A stretch of 64,000 bases of DNA from Luteibacter aegosomatissinici (GCF_023078495.1 NZ_CP095742.1:4628501-4692500); one strand, 5' to 3'; positions 17,385 to 27,755 are shown, numbered from the stretch's first letter. Notes: a model not told the origin generated them from the letters alone. Made by a program: numbers and translations.

Positions 17385-19877
17385 ATGCGTAACACCCTGC
17401 TCTGCCGTGCGCTGCGCGCGGCGATCGTCGGCGCGTTCGTGCTTTCCGCCGCCGCCCATGCCCAGGATGCGGCACCCGAGAAGAAGGCCACCGACCTGGA
17501 TAACGTGGTGGTCACCGCCCGCTCGGGCGTGGAGAGCCGTACCAAGGCCGAAACGAGCTACTCGATCACGACCATCGACGAGGACCGCCTGCGCATGCAG
17601 GCGCCGACGAGTGTCACCGAGGCGGTGAAGTCGGTGCCCGGCTTCTGGGTCGAATCCTCCGGCGGCGAAGCCTCCGGCAATATCCGTGCTCGTGGCATAC
17701 CCGTGGATGGCTATGGCTCGGTCACACTGCTGGAAGATGGCATCCCCGTGCAGCACGACCCTGCGCTGGGCTACCTCAACGCCGACCAGGCCTTCCGCCT
17801 GGATGAAACGATCGAGCGCGTCGAAGTGGTCCGTGGTGGTCCGTCGTCGGTGTTCTATTCCAACGCACCCGCAGGCGCGATCAACTTCATCCCGCGCCAG
17901 GTGGGCGACACCGCCGAAGGGCTGGTGAAGTACACGGTAGGTAACTATTCGCTCAACCGCCTGGACTTCTGGTACGGCACGCCGATCGGCGGTGGCTGGA
18001 AGCTGGGTGTCGGCGGGTTCTGGCGCGTGGATGATGGCGTGCGCCGTCCGCAGTTCGACGCGGACAAGGGCGGGCAGCTGCGGGCCACGCTGTCGAAGCA
18101 GCTTGAGCACGGCGACATCAGCTTCGATGTGAAGCACATGGACGACAAGGTCGCCCTGTACCTCGGCATCCCGATGTACACCGATCCGCACGGCGATATC
18201 CGCCCCGCCCCGGGCTTCAATGGCAATTACGGCACCCTCGCCGGTCCGGAGACGCAGAATCTGGACATGCGCGAAGCCGGAGGTGGCACGTATCACTTCG
18301 ATAACAGCGAAGGCACCCACGTGAAGCGCACGCAGGTGTCGTTCAAGTTCGACCACGACCTGGGCGATGACTGGAAGCTCGCCGAGTCCATGCGCTACAG
18401 CACCACCGATACGCAGCGTAACGGTGTATTCCCCAACGCCGTGCAGACGGGTGCCACGCTGATCCAGCAGGACACGGCCAACCGCCTTGGCCTCGTGCCC
18501 GGTGCCACGGCACTGCAGCTGCGCTATGTCGATAACCCGGCGCAGGTGTTCAATGTGAATGGCCAGAACGGCAATGGCCTGGTCGTCACCGGCGGTATTC
18601 GCGGCGTCACCCTGCCGGTCGATGAGTTCATCAACGATACCCGCGTGCTCCGTAAGTTCGAATTCGGCGACCAGAGCCACGACGTGACGCTGGGCTATTA
18701 CCACGCCAACTTCGAGCAGGATTTCGATCGCTATTCCTCCACGGTGCTGATGGATGTGCGCGACAACGCGCGCCTGCTCGACCTGGTCGGCGTGGATGCG
18801 AACGGCAACGTCGTGGGCTCGCTCACGGACCATGGCTTCTACGGCTATGGCTACGAATGGGAGCATGCCAGCGGCAAGTCCAACACCAATGCCTTCTACC
18901 TCTCTGATGAGTGGCAGGTGACCCCGGAGCTGCGCATCGATGGCGGCGCACGCTGGGAGAAGGTGAACGTGCAGGGCTACACCGAGGGCAAGGCCACGGT
19001 GAACCTGGGTGGCTCGCCGGCCGCCATGAAGGTGCTGACGGGTAACGGCCAGTACACCCACTACGACCAGAGCTTCGACAAGACCGGCTGGACCCTCGGT
19101 GCCAACTGGCAGTTCTCGCCGCGCCAGGGTGTATTCGCCCGTTGGACCTCGGCGTTCCGCCTGCCCAACCTCAGCACCTACATCACAAGCCCCACCGCCA
19201 CGCCTGTGTTGCAGACCATGGACCTTGGCGAGGCCGGCTGGAAGTACAGCGATCGCTTCGTGGATACGTACGCGACGCTGTTCTACACCAAGTACAACAA
19301 CGTGGGCTTCTCGAACTACGTGTTCGATCGCAACACCAATACCTCGACCCCGCAGACGGGTTACGCCGACACCAAGACCTTTGGCCTGGAGCTGGAAGGC
19401 ACGATCTACCCCACCCAGTGGTTCGACGTGCAGTTCAACGCCACCCTGCAGGACCCGAAGTACAAGGGCCTGCGCTATACGGAGGTGGTTAACAACGCCC
19501 CCGTGTTGCGCGACTATGAGGACAACCAGCTTATCCGCGTACCCAAGGTGAGCTACCGCATTGTCCCGGGGGTGAACCTGATGGATAACCGCCTGCGCCT
19601 GCAGTTCTCGTACGAGCACGAAGGGCAGCGCTACGTCGACACGGCCAACTCGGTGCGCCTGCCGGCCTACCACGTGGTGAACTTCAGCGCCCGCTACGAT
19701 GCCACCCAGCAGCTTTCGCTGTATTTCTATGCGGATAACCTGTTCAACTCCCTGGGCCTGACCGAAGGCAACCCGCGCGCGGGTGAGTTGGCCAGTTCCG
19801 ATGTGGGCGCGACCACGTTCATCGCCCGGCCGCTGCTCGGCCGCTCGTTCCGGGCCGCCGCGATGTACCGCTTCTGA
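17385..19877 (+). CDS. TonB-dependent outer membrane receptor
   Basis: 830 residues: a signal peptide (RNTLLCRALRAAIVGAFVLS, ending AAAHAQ), a TonB-box-like DNVVVTA, a plug domain (SVTEAVKSVPGFWVESSGGE; IRARGIPVDGYGSVTLLEDG; VEVVRGGPSSVFYSNAPAGA) and a 22-strand barrel ending in MYRF. It imports an unidentified ligand across the outer membrane. The next gene starts within its stop (TGATG), so it is coupled to a CehA-type hydrolase that may act on the imported compound. The start was taken at ATG 17385, immediately before the signal peptide. Confidence 0.9.
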   Translation: MRNTLLCRALRAAIVGAFVLSAAAHAQDAAPEKKATDLDNVVVTARSGVESRTKAETSYSITTIDEDRLRMQAPTSVTEAVKSVPGFWVESSGGEASGNIRARGIPVDGYGSVTLLEDGIPVQHDPALGYLNADQAFRLDETIERVEVVRGGPSSVFYSNAPAGAINFIPRQVGDTAEGLVKYTVGNYSLNRLDFWYGTPIGGGWKLGVGGFWRVDDGVRRPQFDADKGGQLRATLSKQLEHGDISFDVKHMDDKVALYLGIPMYTDPHGDIRPAPGFNGNYGTLAGPETQNLDMREAGGGTYHFDNSEGTHVKRTQVSFKFDHDLGDDWKLAESMRYSTTDTQRNGVFPNAVQTGATLIQQDTANRLGLVPGATALQLRYVDNPAQVFNVNGQNGNGLVVTGGIRGVTLPVDEFINDTRVLRKFEFGDQSHDVTLGYYHANFEQDFDRYSSTVLMDVRDNARLLDLVGVDANGNVVGSLTDHGFYGYGYEWEHASGKSNTNAFYLSDEWQVTPELRIDGGARWEKVNVQGYTEGKATVNLGGSPAAMKVLTGNGQYTHYDQSFDKTGWTLGANWQFSPRQGVFARWTSAFRLPNLSTYITSPTATPVLQTMDLGEAGWKYSDRFVDTYATLFYTKYNNVGFSNYVFDRNTNTSTPQTGYADTKTFGLELEGTIYPTQWFDVQFNATLQDPKYKGLRYTEVVNNAPVLRDYEDNQLIRVPKVSYRIVPGVNLMDNRLRLQFSYEHEGQRYVDTANSVRLPAYHVVNFSARYDATQQLSLYFYADNLFNSLGLTEGNPRAGELASSDVGATTFIARPLLGRSFRAAAMYRF

Positions 19878-21391
19878 TGCGCGCCCTGACCGCACTCCTG
19901 CTTGCCTGCTTTGCCGCCAGCACCGTGGCGGCCGAGCGTGCGCCCGATGTCGTGCTGCGTGGTGAGCTGACCGGCAAGGACAACCACACGTACCGCGAGG
20001 TGCCTTTTGAGGTACCCGCAGGAACGAAGCGCATCACCATCGATGTGAGCTACACCGGTCGGGAACAACGCACCACCATCGACCTGGGCCTGCTCGGCCC
20101 GGGCGGTTTCGCGGAGCAGGATGGCTTCCGCGGCTGGAGCGGTGGCAGCAAACACCGCTTCACGGTCTCGGCCACCGATGCCACGGCCTCGTTCCTGCCC
20201 GGCGAGATCTGGCCAGGCCGTTGGCGCCTGTTGCTCGGCATCCCGAATATCCGCCCGACGTCCACGGCATCGTTCACCGCCGATGTGTGGTTCTCCAACG
20301 ACGACGAAGGCTTCGGGCCGGAGCATGGGTTGTCGGCTCCGCTGAAGACCACCGCTGGCTGGTATCGCGGCGACCTGCACATGCATACCGCGCACAGCGA
20401 CGGTGGCTGCCTGAACGCCAGCGGGACCGCCAAGGTGCCGTGCCCGCTGTTCCTCACCGTGGTTTCGGCCGCGAAACGCGGGCTGGACTTCATCGCCATC
20501 TCCGAGCACAACACCATGTCGCAGGTGTCGGAGATGCGCGAGTTGCAGCCGTACTTCGATACGATGCTGATGATCCCGGCTCGGGAGATTACGACGTTCG
20601 AAGGCCACGCCAACCTGTTCGGCGTGTCGCGGCCACTGGATTTCCGCCTGGGCAGCCCGTCGGTGCCGGATTGGAACGCGCTGACGGCCGATGTCGCGAA
20701 GGCGCACGGACTCATCTCCATCAACCACCCGCGCCGTCCGAACGACGAAACCTGCATGGGCTGCGGCTTCACGCCGTCGAAGCCGGTGAATATGCACGGT
20801 TTCCAGGCCATCGAGGCGATCAACGGCCGCGACCCGGAGCGCCCGGAGACGGGCATTCCGTTCTGGGAGAAGCAGCTCAATGCAGGCGTGCGTATCACCG
20901 GCATCGGCGGCGGCGACAGCCATGACGGCAGTGACGGCGCACGCGACGAGTTCGCCGGGGTGATCGGCGTGCCGACCACCGTGGTGCGTGCCGATGCGCT
21001 CTCGATGGACGGCATTCTCGACGGCATCCGTGCGGGGCATGTGTTCGTGGATACCGAGGGCACGAAGGACCGCATGCTCGAGGTAACCGCCACGGCGGCG
21101 GGTGCTGGTGCCAACGCAGGCGCCGAGGCGCACATGGGCGATGCGCTGAGGGTGGCGAAGGGCCGGCAAGTGCACGTGGCGGTGACCACAGCCGCGGTCA
21201 CCGGTATGCGGGCCATCGCGACCCTGGACGGCAAGCGCCTCTCCTCCACCCCCATCGCCGCCGACAACACCGCTTCCCTCGACTGGAAAAGCGACGGCAA
21301 GTCCCATTGGCTCCGCATCGACATCCGCGACGCCACCGGCAAGCTCATCCTCCTCGGCAACCCGATATACCTCAACCAGCCTTCGCCTTGA
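19877..21391 (+). CDS. CehA/McbA-type PHP-domain metallohydrolase, exported
   Basis: 504 residues with a signal peptide (RALTALLLACFAASTVAA). The PHP-domain metal motifs are GDLHMHTAHSDGG (H168, H170), ISEHN, NHPRRPN and GGGDSHDG, arranged as in the CehA/McbA carbaryl hydrolase group. A beta-sandwich-like region (residues 25-140) precedes the catalytic domain. It probably works in the periplasm, hydrolysing an ester or phosphoester delivered by the coupled TonB receptor; substrate unknown. A CMGCG cysteine pair lies next to the NHPRRPN motif. Its 3' end overlaps the convergent comF gene by 20 bases. Confidence 0.82.
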   Translation: MRALTALLLACFAASTVAAERAPDVVLRGELTGKDNHTYREVPFEVPAGTKRITIDVSYTGREQRTTIDLGLLGPGGFAEQDGFRGWSGGSKHRFTVSATDATASFLPGEIWPGRWRLLLGIPNIRPTSTASFTADVWFSNDDEGFGPEHGLSAPLKTTAGWYRGDLHMHTAHSDGGCLNASGTAKVPCPLFLTVVSAAKRGLDFIAISEHNTMSQVSEMRELQPYFDTMLMIPAREITTFEGHANLFGVSRPLDFRLGSPSVPDWNALTADVAKAHGLISINHPRRPNDETCMGCGFTPSKPVNMHGFQAIEAINGRDPERPETGIPFWEKQLNAGVRITGIGGGDSHDGSDGARDEFAGVIGVPTTVVRADALSMDGILDGIRAGHVFVDTEGTKDRMLEVTATAAGAGANAGAEAHMGDALRVAKGRQVHVAVTTAAVTGMRAIATLDGKRLSSTPIAADNTASLDWKSDGKSHWLRIDIRDATGKLILLGNPIYLNQPSP

Positions 21392-22094
21392 AATCCGGCT
21401 TCGGTGTCCGTGCCAGGGCCCACACATCCACCCGCTCCACCCCCGCTTCGAGTAACGCCAACGTACACGCTGCCAATGTTGCGCCCGTCGTCATCACATC
21501 ATCCACGACCGCCACATGCTTGACGGCAGGAACGTCGCGGACCCGAAAGGCCCGGCGCACGTTCTCGGCACGCTGCTCGGCATCGAGGCCACTCTGGGCA
21601 TTCGTCGGACGAGTTCGTTCAAGCACCCGCGCACACACCGGCACATGGATGTGCCTGGCCAGCGGCCTCACCAACTCCAGCGCCTGGTTGAAACCACGCT
21701 CCCTAAGCCGCGCCGTGTGCAACGGCACGGGCACGATCAGCTCCGGCAACTGCGGCGGCGCGCCCGCCGCGATCCATTGGCGCGACAGCACGTTACCTGC
21801 CACCAGGCTGCCGCCGAACTTGAACCGCGTTTCGAGCAGGTCGAGCGGCCAGGCATAGCGATAGGGCACCCATATGCTGTGCCATGGCCGGGTCTCCTTC
21901 GTGCACTCCAGGCACAGATCGGCGGTCCGCGCCAAAGGGAGCGCACACCGACGACACTGCGACGTGTTGCGCTCGAGTGAAGCTCCGCAAGGTGCACATA
22001 GCTCAATGCCCTCGTGACCCGCCGCTCCGCACAAGAGGCAACGCGGCGGCATGAAGAGTCGAGCTATGTGGGCGAGGGTGGTGCGAACATCCAT
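21372..22094 (-). CDS. ComF family phosphoribosyltransferase-like protein
   Basis: 240 residues. Four CxxC zinc-ribbon pairs occupy the first 75 residues (CLLC, CAPC, CRRC, CLEC), followed by a phosphoribosyltransferase domain with the PRPP-binding VVDDVMTTGAT near residue 195 and VPLHTARLRERGFNQ. ComF is needed for DNA uptake in competent bacteria; the enzymatic activity is not defined. It is adjacent to, and opposite in direction from, the biotin operon; in many gammaproteobacteria comF sits beside bioH or bioB. Confidence 0.88.
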   Translation of the reverse strand: MDVRTTLAHIARLFMPPRCLLCGAAGHEGIELCAPCGASLERNTSQCRRCALPLARTADLCLECTKETRPWHSIWVPYRYAWPLDLLETRFKFGGSLVAGNVLSRQWIAAGAPPQLPELIVPVPLHTARLRERGFNQALELVRPLARHIHVPVCARVLERTRPTNAQSGLDAEQRAENVRRAFRVRDVPAVKHVAVVDDVMTTGATLAACTLALLEAGVERVDVWALARTPKPDFKAKAG

Positions 22095-22210
22095 GTGCCT
22101 GACCGGCGCAGCTTCAGAAAGTGAAGCTGCGCAAGTTAGCGATCAGGACGTGCCTTTCTCTATGGAAGGATTCTGAAAAGCGTGTGGGCTTTTGCTTACG
22201 TCGTGTCAGA

Positions 22211-22420
22211 TCAGGTGTTCGGCTTGAACATCGCCGCATCCACGATCGACCACAGGTGGATGAGCCAGCCCATCCAGATGATCCACAGCAGCGCGGCCAG
22301 CACGAACATGATCAGTGCCTTGAACACCCGGCCCTGGACGAGTTGGCCCAGGCCGGGAATGAAGAAGCTGCAAACGGCCGCGATGACGTTACCTGCACTG
22401 CCTTGGCCTGCTGCACTCAT
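22211..22420 (-). CDS. Small two-helix membrane protein with PGLGQ motif
   Basis: 69 residues from the ATG at 22420, which has GGAG 8 bases upstream; a GTG three codons earlier is an alternative. Two hydrophobic segments (NVIAAVCSFFIPGLGQL and ALIMFVLAALLWIIWMGWLI) are joined by VQGRVFK. The PGLGQ-turn arrangement resembles TM2-like proteins. Function unknown. It is transcribed away from bioB. Confidence 0.68.
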   Translation of the reverse strand: MSAAGQGSAGNVIAAVCSFFIPGLGQLVQGRVFKALIMFVLAALLWIIWMGWLIHLWSIVDAAMFKPNT

Positions 22421-22475
22421 GGGGAGCACTCCGTGGGGGACGGAACCATCCTACGGCAGCGAGGGGGTGCTGAAA

Positions 22476-22507
22476 GGTAAACTGAAGGCATATCGTTAAG
22501 GTTGACA
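22476..22507 (+). promoter_or_regulatory. Candidate BirA operator of the biotin operon
   Basis: GGTAAACT (22476-22483) and GGTTGACA (22500-22507) match 6/8 and 7/8 positions of the two halves of the BirA box (TGTAAACC and GGTTTACA), with 16 bases between, close to the family's spacing. The element lies 50 bases before bioB, where biotin-loaded BirA would repress. Similarity is read by eye; binding is inferred. Confidence 0.55.
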
Positions 22508-22556
22508 GTGCCAGGGCGGGCGCCGACACTTCGCGCCTTCGCCACGGGAGCCCTCC

Positions 22557-23564
22557 ATGACCGCAGCCCTCCGCCACGACTGGACCGCCGACGAGGTAGA
22601 ACGCCTGTTCGCCTTGCCGTTCAATGACTTGCTATTCCAGGCCCAGTCGGTCCACCGCCAGTACCACGACCCCAACGCGGTACAGGTTTCCACCCTGCTC
22701 TCGATCAAGACGGGTGGCTGCCCGGAGGATTGCGCCTACTGCCCGCAGGCGGCGCGCTACGCCACGGGCGTGAAGGCCGAGAAGCTGATGAGCGTGGAGG
22801 CCGTCCTGGCACGCGCGCAGGCCGCCAAGGATGCTGGCGCCAGCCGCTTCTGCATGGGCGCCGCCTGGCGCTCGCCGAAGGATCGCGATGTGGCCAAGGT
22901 GGCCGAGATCGTGAGCGCGGTGAAGGGGCTCGGCCTGCAGACCTGCGCCACCCTGGGCATGCTCAGCCAGCCGCAGGCCGATACGCTGAAAGCGGCCGGC
23001 CTCGACTTCTATAACCACAACCTGGATACCTCTCCGGATTTCTACGGCGAGATCATCCACACCCGCGAGTACCAGGACCGCCTGGATACGCTCGATCACG
23101 TACGCCAGGCTGGCATGAAGACCTGCTGCGGCGGCATCGTGGGCATGGGCGAATCGCGGGCGCAGCGTGCGGGCCTGCTGAAGACGCTGGCCAATCTCCC
23201 CGAGCACCCGGAATCGGTACCGATCAACCGCCTTGTGCAGGTCGCCGGTACGCCGCTGCACGGTACCGACGCACTGGATCCGTTCGAGTTCGTGCGCAGC
23301 ATTGCCGTCGCGCGCATCCTCATGCCGGCCTCGGTGGTGCGCCTTTCAGCCGGCCGCGAGAGCATGGACGATGCCCTGCAGGCGCTGTGCTTCGCCGCCG
23401 GCGCGAACTCCATTTTCTACGGTGAGAAGCTGCTGACCACGGGCAACCCGGATGTGGAACACGACCGCCGCCTGTTCGAGCGCCTGGGCCTGAAGCCCAT
23501 GGAAGTGGAGATCGAGCCGGGCACGGTGCACGCGGACATCATCGAACCCGCCGACGCGGCGTGA
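22557..23564 (+). CDS. bioB: Biotin synthase
   Basis: Radical-SAM enzyme (335 residues) inserting sulfur into dethiobiotin. The SAM-cluster cysteines are C55, C59 and C62 ([12 protein letters not shown]); the second-cluster region includes [15 protein letters not shown] and [10 protein letters not shown]. It starts an operon whose later genes overlap by four bases, and a candidate BirA box lies upstream. Confidence 0.96.
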   Translation: MTAALRHDWTADEVERLFALPFNDLLFQAQSVHRQYHDPNAVQVSTLLSIKTGGCPEDCAYCPQAARYATGVKAEKLMSVEAVLARAQAAKDAGASRFCMGAAWRSPKDRDVAKVAEIVSAVKGLGLQTCATLGMLSQPQADTLKAAGLDFYNHNLDTSPDFYGEIIHTREYQDRLDTLDHVRQAGMKTCCGGIVGMGESRAQRAGLLKTLANLPEHPESVPINRLVQVAGTPLHGTDALDPFEFVRSIAVARILMPASVVRLSAGRESMDDALQALCFAAGANSIFYGEKLLTTGNPDVEHDRRLFERLGLKPMEVEIEPGTVHADIIEPADAA

Positions 23565-24778
23565 GCACGCGACCAGACCTTCGCGCGCGCCTTGCGGCAG
23601 CCCGCGCCCAGCGCGAGCGCGAAGGTCTGCTGCGCCGCGTGCGCACCTGCGATGTGCTGCCCGGCGGTCGGCGCGTAGTGGGCGGCAAGGTGCTCACCGA
23701 TTTCTGCGGCAACGATTACCTGGGCCTCGCCAGCCATCGCGAACTACTGGCTGCGCTCACCCGCGCGGCCGCGGCGGAGGGCGTGGGAACCGGCGCGGCC
23801 CACCTTGTATCCGGCCACCGCGGCGAGCACGCGGCGCTCGAAGAAGAACTGGCCGACTGGACGGGCCGCCAGCGCGCCGTGCTGTTTTCCACCGGCGTGA
23901 TGGCGAACCTTGGTGCGCTACAGGCGCTACTGAGTGCCGGCGCGATGCCCGGGCGCGACACTGCCCTCTGCGTGCAGGACAAGCTGAACCACGCCAGCCT
24001 CGTCGATGGCGCGCAGTTGGCGGGTGCCGAGCTGCGCCGCTACCCGCATGCCGACGTGGAGGGCGCCGCACGCCAGCTCGCCGCGAGCCCGGACCTGCCC
24101 GCCATGCTCGCCACCGATGGCGTGTTCAGCATGGACGGCGACGTGGCACCGTTGCCCGCGCTCGCCACCCTGTGCCGCGAACGCGGCGCCCTGTTTTACG
24201 TGGACGATGCCCACGGCCTGGGCGTACTTGGCCCCCATGGCGCGGGATCACTGGCGGCCGCCGGCCTGGGCGCCAGCGACGCCCCCGTGCTCATGGGCAC
24301 GCTCGGCAAGGCGCTGGGCTGCGCTGGTGCCTTTGTCGCCGGCGATGCCGACCTGATGGACGCGATCGTCCAGTTCGCCCGCCCCTATATCTACACCACC
24401 GCCATGCCCGCCGCCCTGGCCGCGGCGACCCGGGCCGGCCTGCGCCTGGTACGCGAAGACACGGAGGGCCGAAGGGAGCGGCTGGCCGCGAACATCGCCC
24501 GGTTCAGGGCCGGTGCCACCCAACTGGGCTTGCCACTGATGCCCTCCGCCACCGCTATCCAGCCGGTGCTGCTTGGCGATGCCGGGGCCACGCTGGCCGC
24601 GGCACGGCTGCTGGAGAGGGCCGGCTTCCTGGTGGTGGCGATCCGCCCCCCGACCGTCCCGCGTGGCGGGGCCAGGCTCCGGATCACCCTCTCGGCCGCG
24701 CATACCGAGGCCCCGATCGACGCCCTGCTGGAAGCGCTTGGCCGCATCCCCCTGCCGGCGCAGGCCCTCGCCGTATAA
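23561..24778 (+). CDS. bioF: 8-amino-7-oxononanoate synthase
   Basis: PLP enzyme (405 residues) condensing pimeloyl-ACP with alanine. It starts at the GTG of a GTGA overlap with the bioB stop. Landmarks are [12 protein letters not shown], the [13 protein letters not shown] motif and the Schiff-base lysine K250 in MGTLGKALG. Length and motifs are normal. Confidence 0.95.
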   Translation: MSTRPDLRARLAAARAQREREGLLRRVRTCDVLPGGRRVVGGKVLTDFCGNDYLGLASHRELLAALTRAAAAEGVGTGAAHLVSGHRGEHAALEEELADWTGRQRAVLFSTGVMANLGALQALLSAGAMPGRDTALCVQDKLNHASLVDGAQLAGAELRRYPHADVEGAARQLAASPDLPAMLATDGVFSMDGDVAPLPALATLCRERGALFYVDDAHGLGVLGPHGAGSLAAAGLGASDAPVLMGTLGKALGCAGAFVAGDADLMDAIVQFARPYIYTTAMPAALAAATRAGLRLVREDTEGRRERLAANIARFRAGATQLGLPLMPSATAIQPVLLGDAGATLAAARLLERAGFLVVAIRPPTVPRGGARLRITLSAAHTEAPIDALLEALGRIPLPAQALAV

Positions 24779-24801
24779 TGGGCGGCCCCGCGCATCGCCC
24801 C

Positions 24802-25545
24802 ATGCCCATGAACATCCTCAACATTTCCGCCTACAAGTTCGTCGCCCTCGACGACCTCGCCGCCCTGCGCGAGCGGGTCCTGGCGCGCTGTGAGGCACTG
24901 TCGCTGAAGGGCACGATCCTGCTGGCGCCCGAAGGCATCAACCTGTTCCTGGCCGCGCCACGCGAGGCAGTGGATGCCTTCATCGAATGGCTGCACGGGG
25001 ATGCGCGCTTCGCGGACATCACGCCGAAGGAGAGCTGGTCGGAGAGCGTGCCGTTTGGCCGCATGCGTGTGCGCCTGAAAAAAGAAATCATCACGATGCG
25101 CGCCCCGGCGATCCGCCCCGAAGCGGGCCGCGCGCCGCACGTCCTCCCCGTGGATCTGCGCCGCTGGCTGGACCAGGGCCACGACGACGAGGGCCGCGAA
25201 GTGGTGCTGCTGGACACACGCAACGATTATGAAGTGGCGGCTGGCACGTTCGAGAACACCGTGGAATACGGCCTCGCCAGTTTCACCGGCTTCCCCGACG
25301 CCGTCGCCGCGGATCGCGCACGCTTCGAAGGCAAGACGGTCGTTTCGTTCTGCACCGGCGGCATCCGCTGTGAAAAGGCGGCCATCCATATGAATGAGAT
25401 CGGCATCGACCACGTATTCCAGTTGGAAGGCGGCATCCTGAAATACTTCGAGGAAGTCGGTGGCGCGCACTGGCGCGGCGACTGCTTCGTGTTCGATGGC
25501 CGTGGCGCGGTCGATCCCGCGCTGGCCCCGAGCGATACACCGTGA
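24802..25545 (+). CDS. trhO: Rhodanese-type tRNA uridine hydroxylase (TrhO/YceA family)
   Basis: 247 residues from the ATG at 24802 (24808 also possible): an acylphosphatase-like N-terminal domain (about 1-95; [16 protein letters not shown]) and a rhodanese domain with the active-site loop [10 protein letters not shown], Cys184. Family members hydroxylate U34 of some tRNAs in an oxygen-dependent way. It is embedded in the biotin operon, its stop overlapping the bioH start (GTGA), so either it shares expression by chance or rhodanese chemistry has a link to biotin sulfur supply; the latter is speculative. Confidence 0.85.
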   Translation: MPMNILNISAYKFVALDDLAALRERVLARCEALSLKGTILLAPEGINLFLAAPREAVDAFIEWLHGDARFADITPKESWSESVPFGRMRVRLKKEIITMRAPAIRPEAGRAPHVLPVDLRRWLDQGHDDEGREVVLLDTRNDYEVAAGTFENTVEYGLASFTGFPDAVAADRARFEGKTVVSFCTGGIRCEKAAIHMNEIGIDHVFQLEGGILKYFEEVGGAHWRGDCFVFDGRGAVDPALAPSDTP

Positions 25546-26315
25546 GCGATCTTTACATCGAGCGCCGCGGCCACGGCAGCGTGCCGCTGGTGATGATCCA
25601 CGGCTGGGCGATGCACGGCGGCATCCTGCATCCGCTGGCCGATGCGCTGGACAGTCACTGCGACATGTACCTGGTGGACCTGCCGGGCCATGGCCATTCG
25701 CGTACGTCCTCCATCCCGCTCGAGCCACGCGCCTGTGCCGAGGCCATCATCCGTGGGACGCCACCGGCCGCATGGCTGGGCTGGTCGCTGGGCGGCCTTG
25801 TGGCGACGACCGCCGCACTCGATTTCCCCGATGCAGTGCGCCAGCTCATACCGGTCAGTTCGACACCGAAGTTCGTGCGCACGGACGATTGGCCGCACGG
25901 CAACGACCTGGCGATGGTGCGCAAACTCGCCAACGATCTTGATGCCGACTACAAGGCCACCGTGGATCGCTTCATCGCCCTGGAGGCGATGGGCAGCCAG
26001 GATCCGCGCACCGAGACACGCCGGCTGATGGCCGAAGCCTACGAACGCGGCGAGCCGGATCCGCGCGTGCTGATGGAAGGCCTGCGCCTGCTTGAAAACG
26101 CCGACCTGCGCCCGCGCCTGCATGAACTGACCATGCCCAGCCTCTGGATCGCCGGCCGGCGCGACCGCATTGTGCACCCCGAGGCGATGCGTTGGTCCGC
26201 CGAAGCCGCCGGTGGCCGCTTCGTGGAACTGGCGCATGCCGGCCACGCCCCTTTCATCGGACACGCCGCCGAACTGGCGGGTGTCCTCACGCAGTTCACG
26301 AGTTCCAGCGCATGA
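25542..26315 (+). CDS. bioH: Pimeloyl-ACP methyl ester carboxylesterase
   Basis: Alpha/beta hydrolase (257 residues) that releases pimeloyl-ACP from its methyl ester, ending the BioC-BioH pathway. The nucleophile is Ser82 in GWSLGG, the same position as in E. coli BioH; the acid is in GRRDRIV and the histidine in HAGHAPF. It starts at a GTG in a GTGA overlap and ends in an ATGA overlap with bioC. Confidence 0.93.
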   Translation: MSDLYIERRGHGSVPLVMIHGWAMHGGILHPLADALDSHCDMYLVDLPGHGHSRTSSIPLEPRACAEAIIRGTPPAAWLGWSLGGLVATTAALDFPDAVRQLIPVSSTPKFVRTDDWPHGNDLAMVRKLANDLDADYKATVDRFIALEAMGSQDPRTETRRLMAEAYERGEPDPRVLMEGLRLLENADLRPRLHELTMPSLWIAGRRDRIVHPEAMRWSAEAAGGRFVELAHAGHAPFIGHAAELAGVLTQFTSSSA

Positions 26316-27202
26316 GCGAATTCCACTTCGACCGCCGCCAGGTTCGCCGCAACTTCGGTCGCGCGGCTGGCACGTATGAAAAGCACGACGCACTCCAACG
26401 CGAGGTGCAGTCCACGCTCATCGAGCGCCTTGAGGTGTTCCCGCAGGCCCCGGAGGTCGTCCTCGATGTGGGTGCCGGCACCGGCCGCGGCACAGCCGCG
26501 CTAAAGAAGAAGTATCCGAAGGCACAGGTAATCGCCGTCGACCTCGCGCTGCCCATGCTGAAGGAAGCGAAGCAGCACGCCGGGTGGCTGAAACCGTTCA
26601 CACGCGTGCAGGCCGATGCCTATACCCTGCCGGTACCGGATAACAGCGTGGATGTGTTGTTCTCCAACCTCTGCTTCCAGTGGTGCGAGGACCTTTCGCG
26701 CCTGTTCGCCGAATGCGCGCGTGTACTGAAGCCCGGCGGCCTGCTGACGTTCTCCACGTTTGGCCCGGATACGCTGCAGGAACTGCGCGCGGCGTGGGCA
26801 AGCGCCGACCAGCACGCCCACGTGGCGCGCTTCCTCGATATGCATGACGTCGGCGATGCCATGCTGGCCCAGGGCTTGAAGGACCCCGTGCTGTTCGCCG
26901 AACGCTACACGCTTACCTACCCCACCCCGCGCGCCCTGCTGGATGAATTGCGCGGGCTCGGCGCGAACAACGCCGACGCCGGCCGCCTGCGCGGCCTGAC
27001 CGGCAAGCAGCACTACAAGCGCATGCTCGATGCGTACGAAGCGATGCGGACGGAAGGCACCATCCCCTCGACGTGGGAAGTGGTGACGGCGCATGCGTGG
27101 GGCCCGCCGGAAGGCCAGTCGCGTCGCGAAGGCGGCGGCGAAATCGCCAGCTTCTCCATCGACAAGCTGCGTGGCTCCCGGCGGAGGAACCCCTTCACGT
27201 GA
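26312..27202 (+). CDS. bioC: Malonyl-ACP O-methyltransferase
   Basis: SAM-dependent methyltransferase (296 residues from ATG 26312) that masks malonyl-ACP to start pimelate synthesis. The SAM motif VLDVGAGTGRGT, the DLALPML acidic loop and FSNLCFQWCEDL are as in BioC. A longer frame upstream is only an overlap with bioH. The last gene of the operon, it overlaps the convergent tag gene by 8 bases. bioA and bioD are not in the window. Confidence 0.93.
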   Translation: MSEFHFDRRQVRRNFGRAAGTYEKHDALQREVQSTLIERLEVFPQAPEVVLDVGAGTGRGTAALKKKYPKAQVIAVDLALPMLKEAKQHAGWLKPFTRVQADAYTLPVPDNSVDVLFSNLCFQWCEDLSRLFAECARVLKPGGLLTFSTFGPDTLQELRAAWASADQHAHVARFLDMHDVGDAMLAQGLKDPVLFAERYTLTYPTPRALLDELRGLGANNADAGRLRGLTGKQHYKRMLDAYEAMRTEGTIPSTWEVVTAHAWGPPEGQSRREGGGEIASFSIDKLRGSRRRNPFT

Positions 27203-27755
27203 CGTCGCGGTGGTAACGATCACAGGTCACAAGGTGGTCGTTAACCATGCCAGCCGACTGCATGACGCCATAGCAGATGGCCGTACCGGCAAACTGGAAG
27301 CCACGGCGCTGCAACTCCGCGCTCATTTCATCCGATAGATCCGAACGCATGGGCACATCGGCGGGAACACCGTGCGCGTTGATGACGGGCTCGCCCTGGG
27401 TGAACGACCACAGCAGCGTGGCCAGCGATTCCCCTCTTTTCGCCATGGCCAGCGCGATGCGCGCATTCGCCCGTACCGAGGCCACCTTGAGCCGGTGGCG
27501 GATGATGCCGCGGTTGACCGCTACCGATGCGAGCTCGTCGTCGTCCATGGCCGCGATGCGCTCGATATCGAACTGATGGAACAGCTCCCGGTAAGCCGCT
27601 CGCTTACCCAGTACCGTGCGCCAGGCCAAGCCAGCCTGCGCACCTTTCAATGCCAGAAGTTCGAAAAGCTGGCGATCGTCGCGGACGATCCTGCCCCATT
27701 CGTTATCGTGCCACTCGCGCTCGATGTCGCTGTGGTCGGCCCAGGAACAACGCAT
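27195..27755 (-). CDS. tag: DNA-3-methyladenine glycosylase I
   Basis: Base-excision repair enzyme (186 residues) removing 3-methyladenine. The zinc snap residues C3, H16, H174 and C178 align with E. coli Tag C4, H17, H175 and C179. WHDNEWG and the LLALKGAQAGLAW segment are family signatures. The start is ATG 27755; upstream in-frame extension lacks family features. Confidence 0.95.
   Translation of the reverse strand: MRCSWADHSDIEREWHDNEWGRIVRDDRQLFELLALKGAQAGLAWRTVLGKRAAYRELFHQFDIERIAAMDDDELASVAVNRGIIRHRLKVASVRANARIALAMAKRGESLATLLWSFTQGEPVINAHGVPADVPMRSDLSDEMSAELQRRGFQFAGTAICYGVMQSAGMVNDHLVTCDRYHRDVT

Noticed and set aside
17300..17385. Cobalamin or TPP riboswitch before the TonB receptor gene
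   Set aside because: The conserved boxes of those riboswitches are missing; only hairpins are visible.
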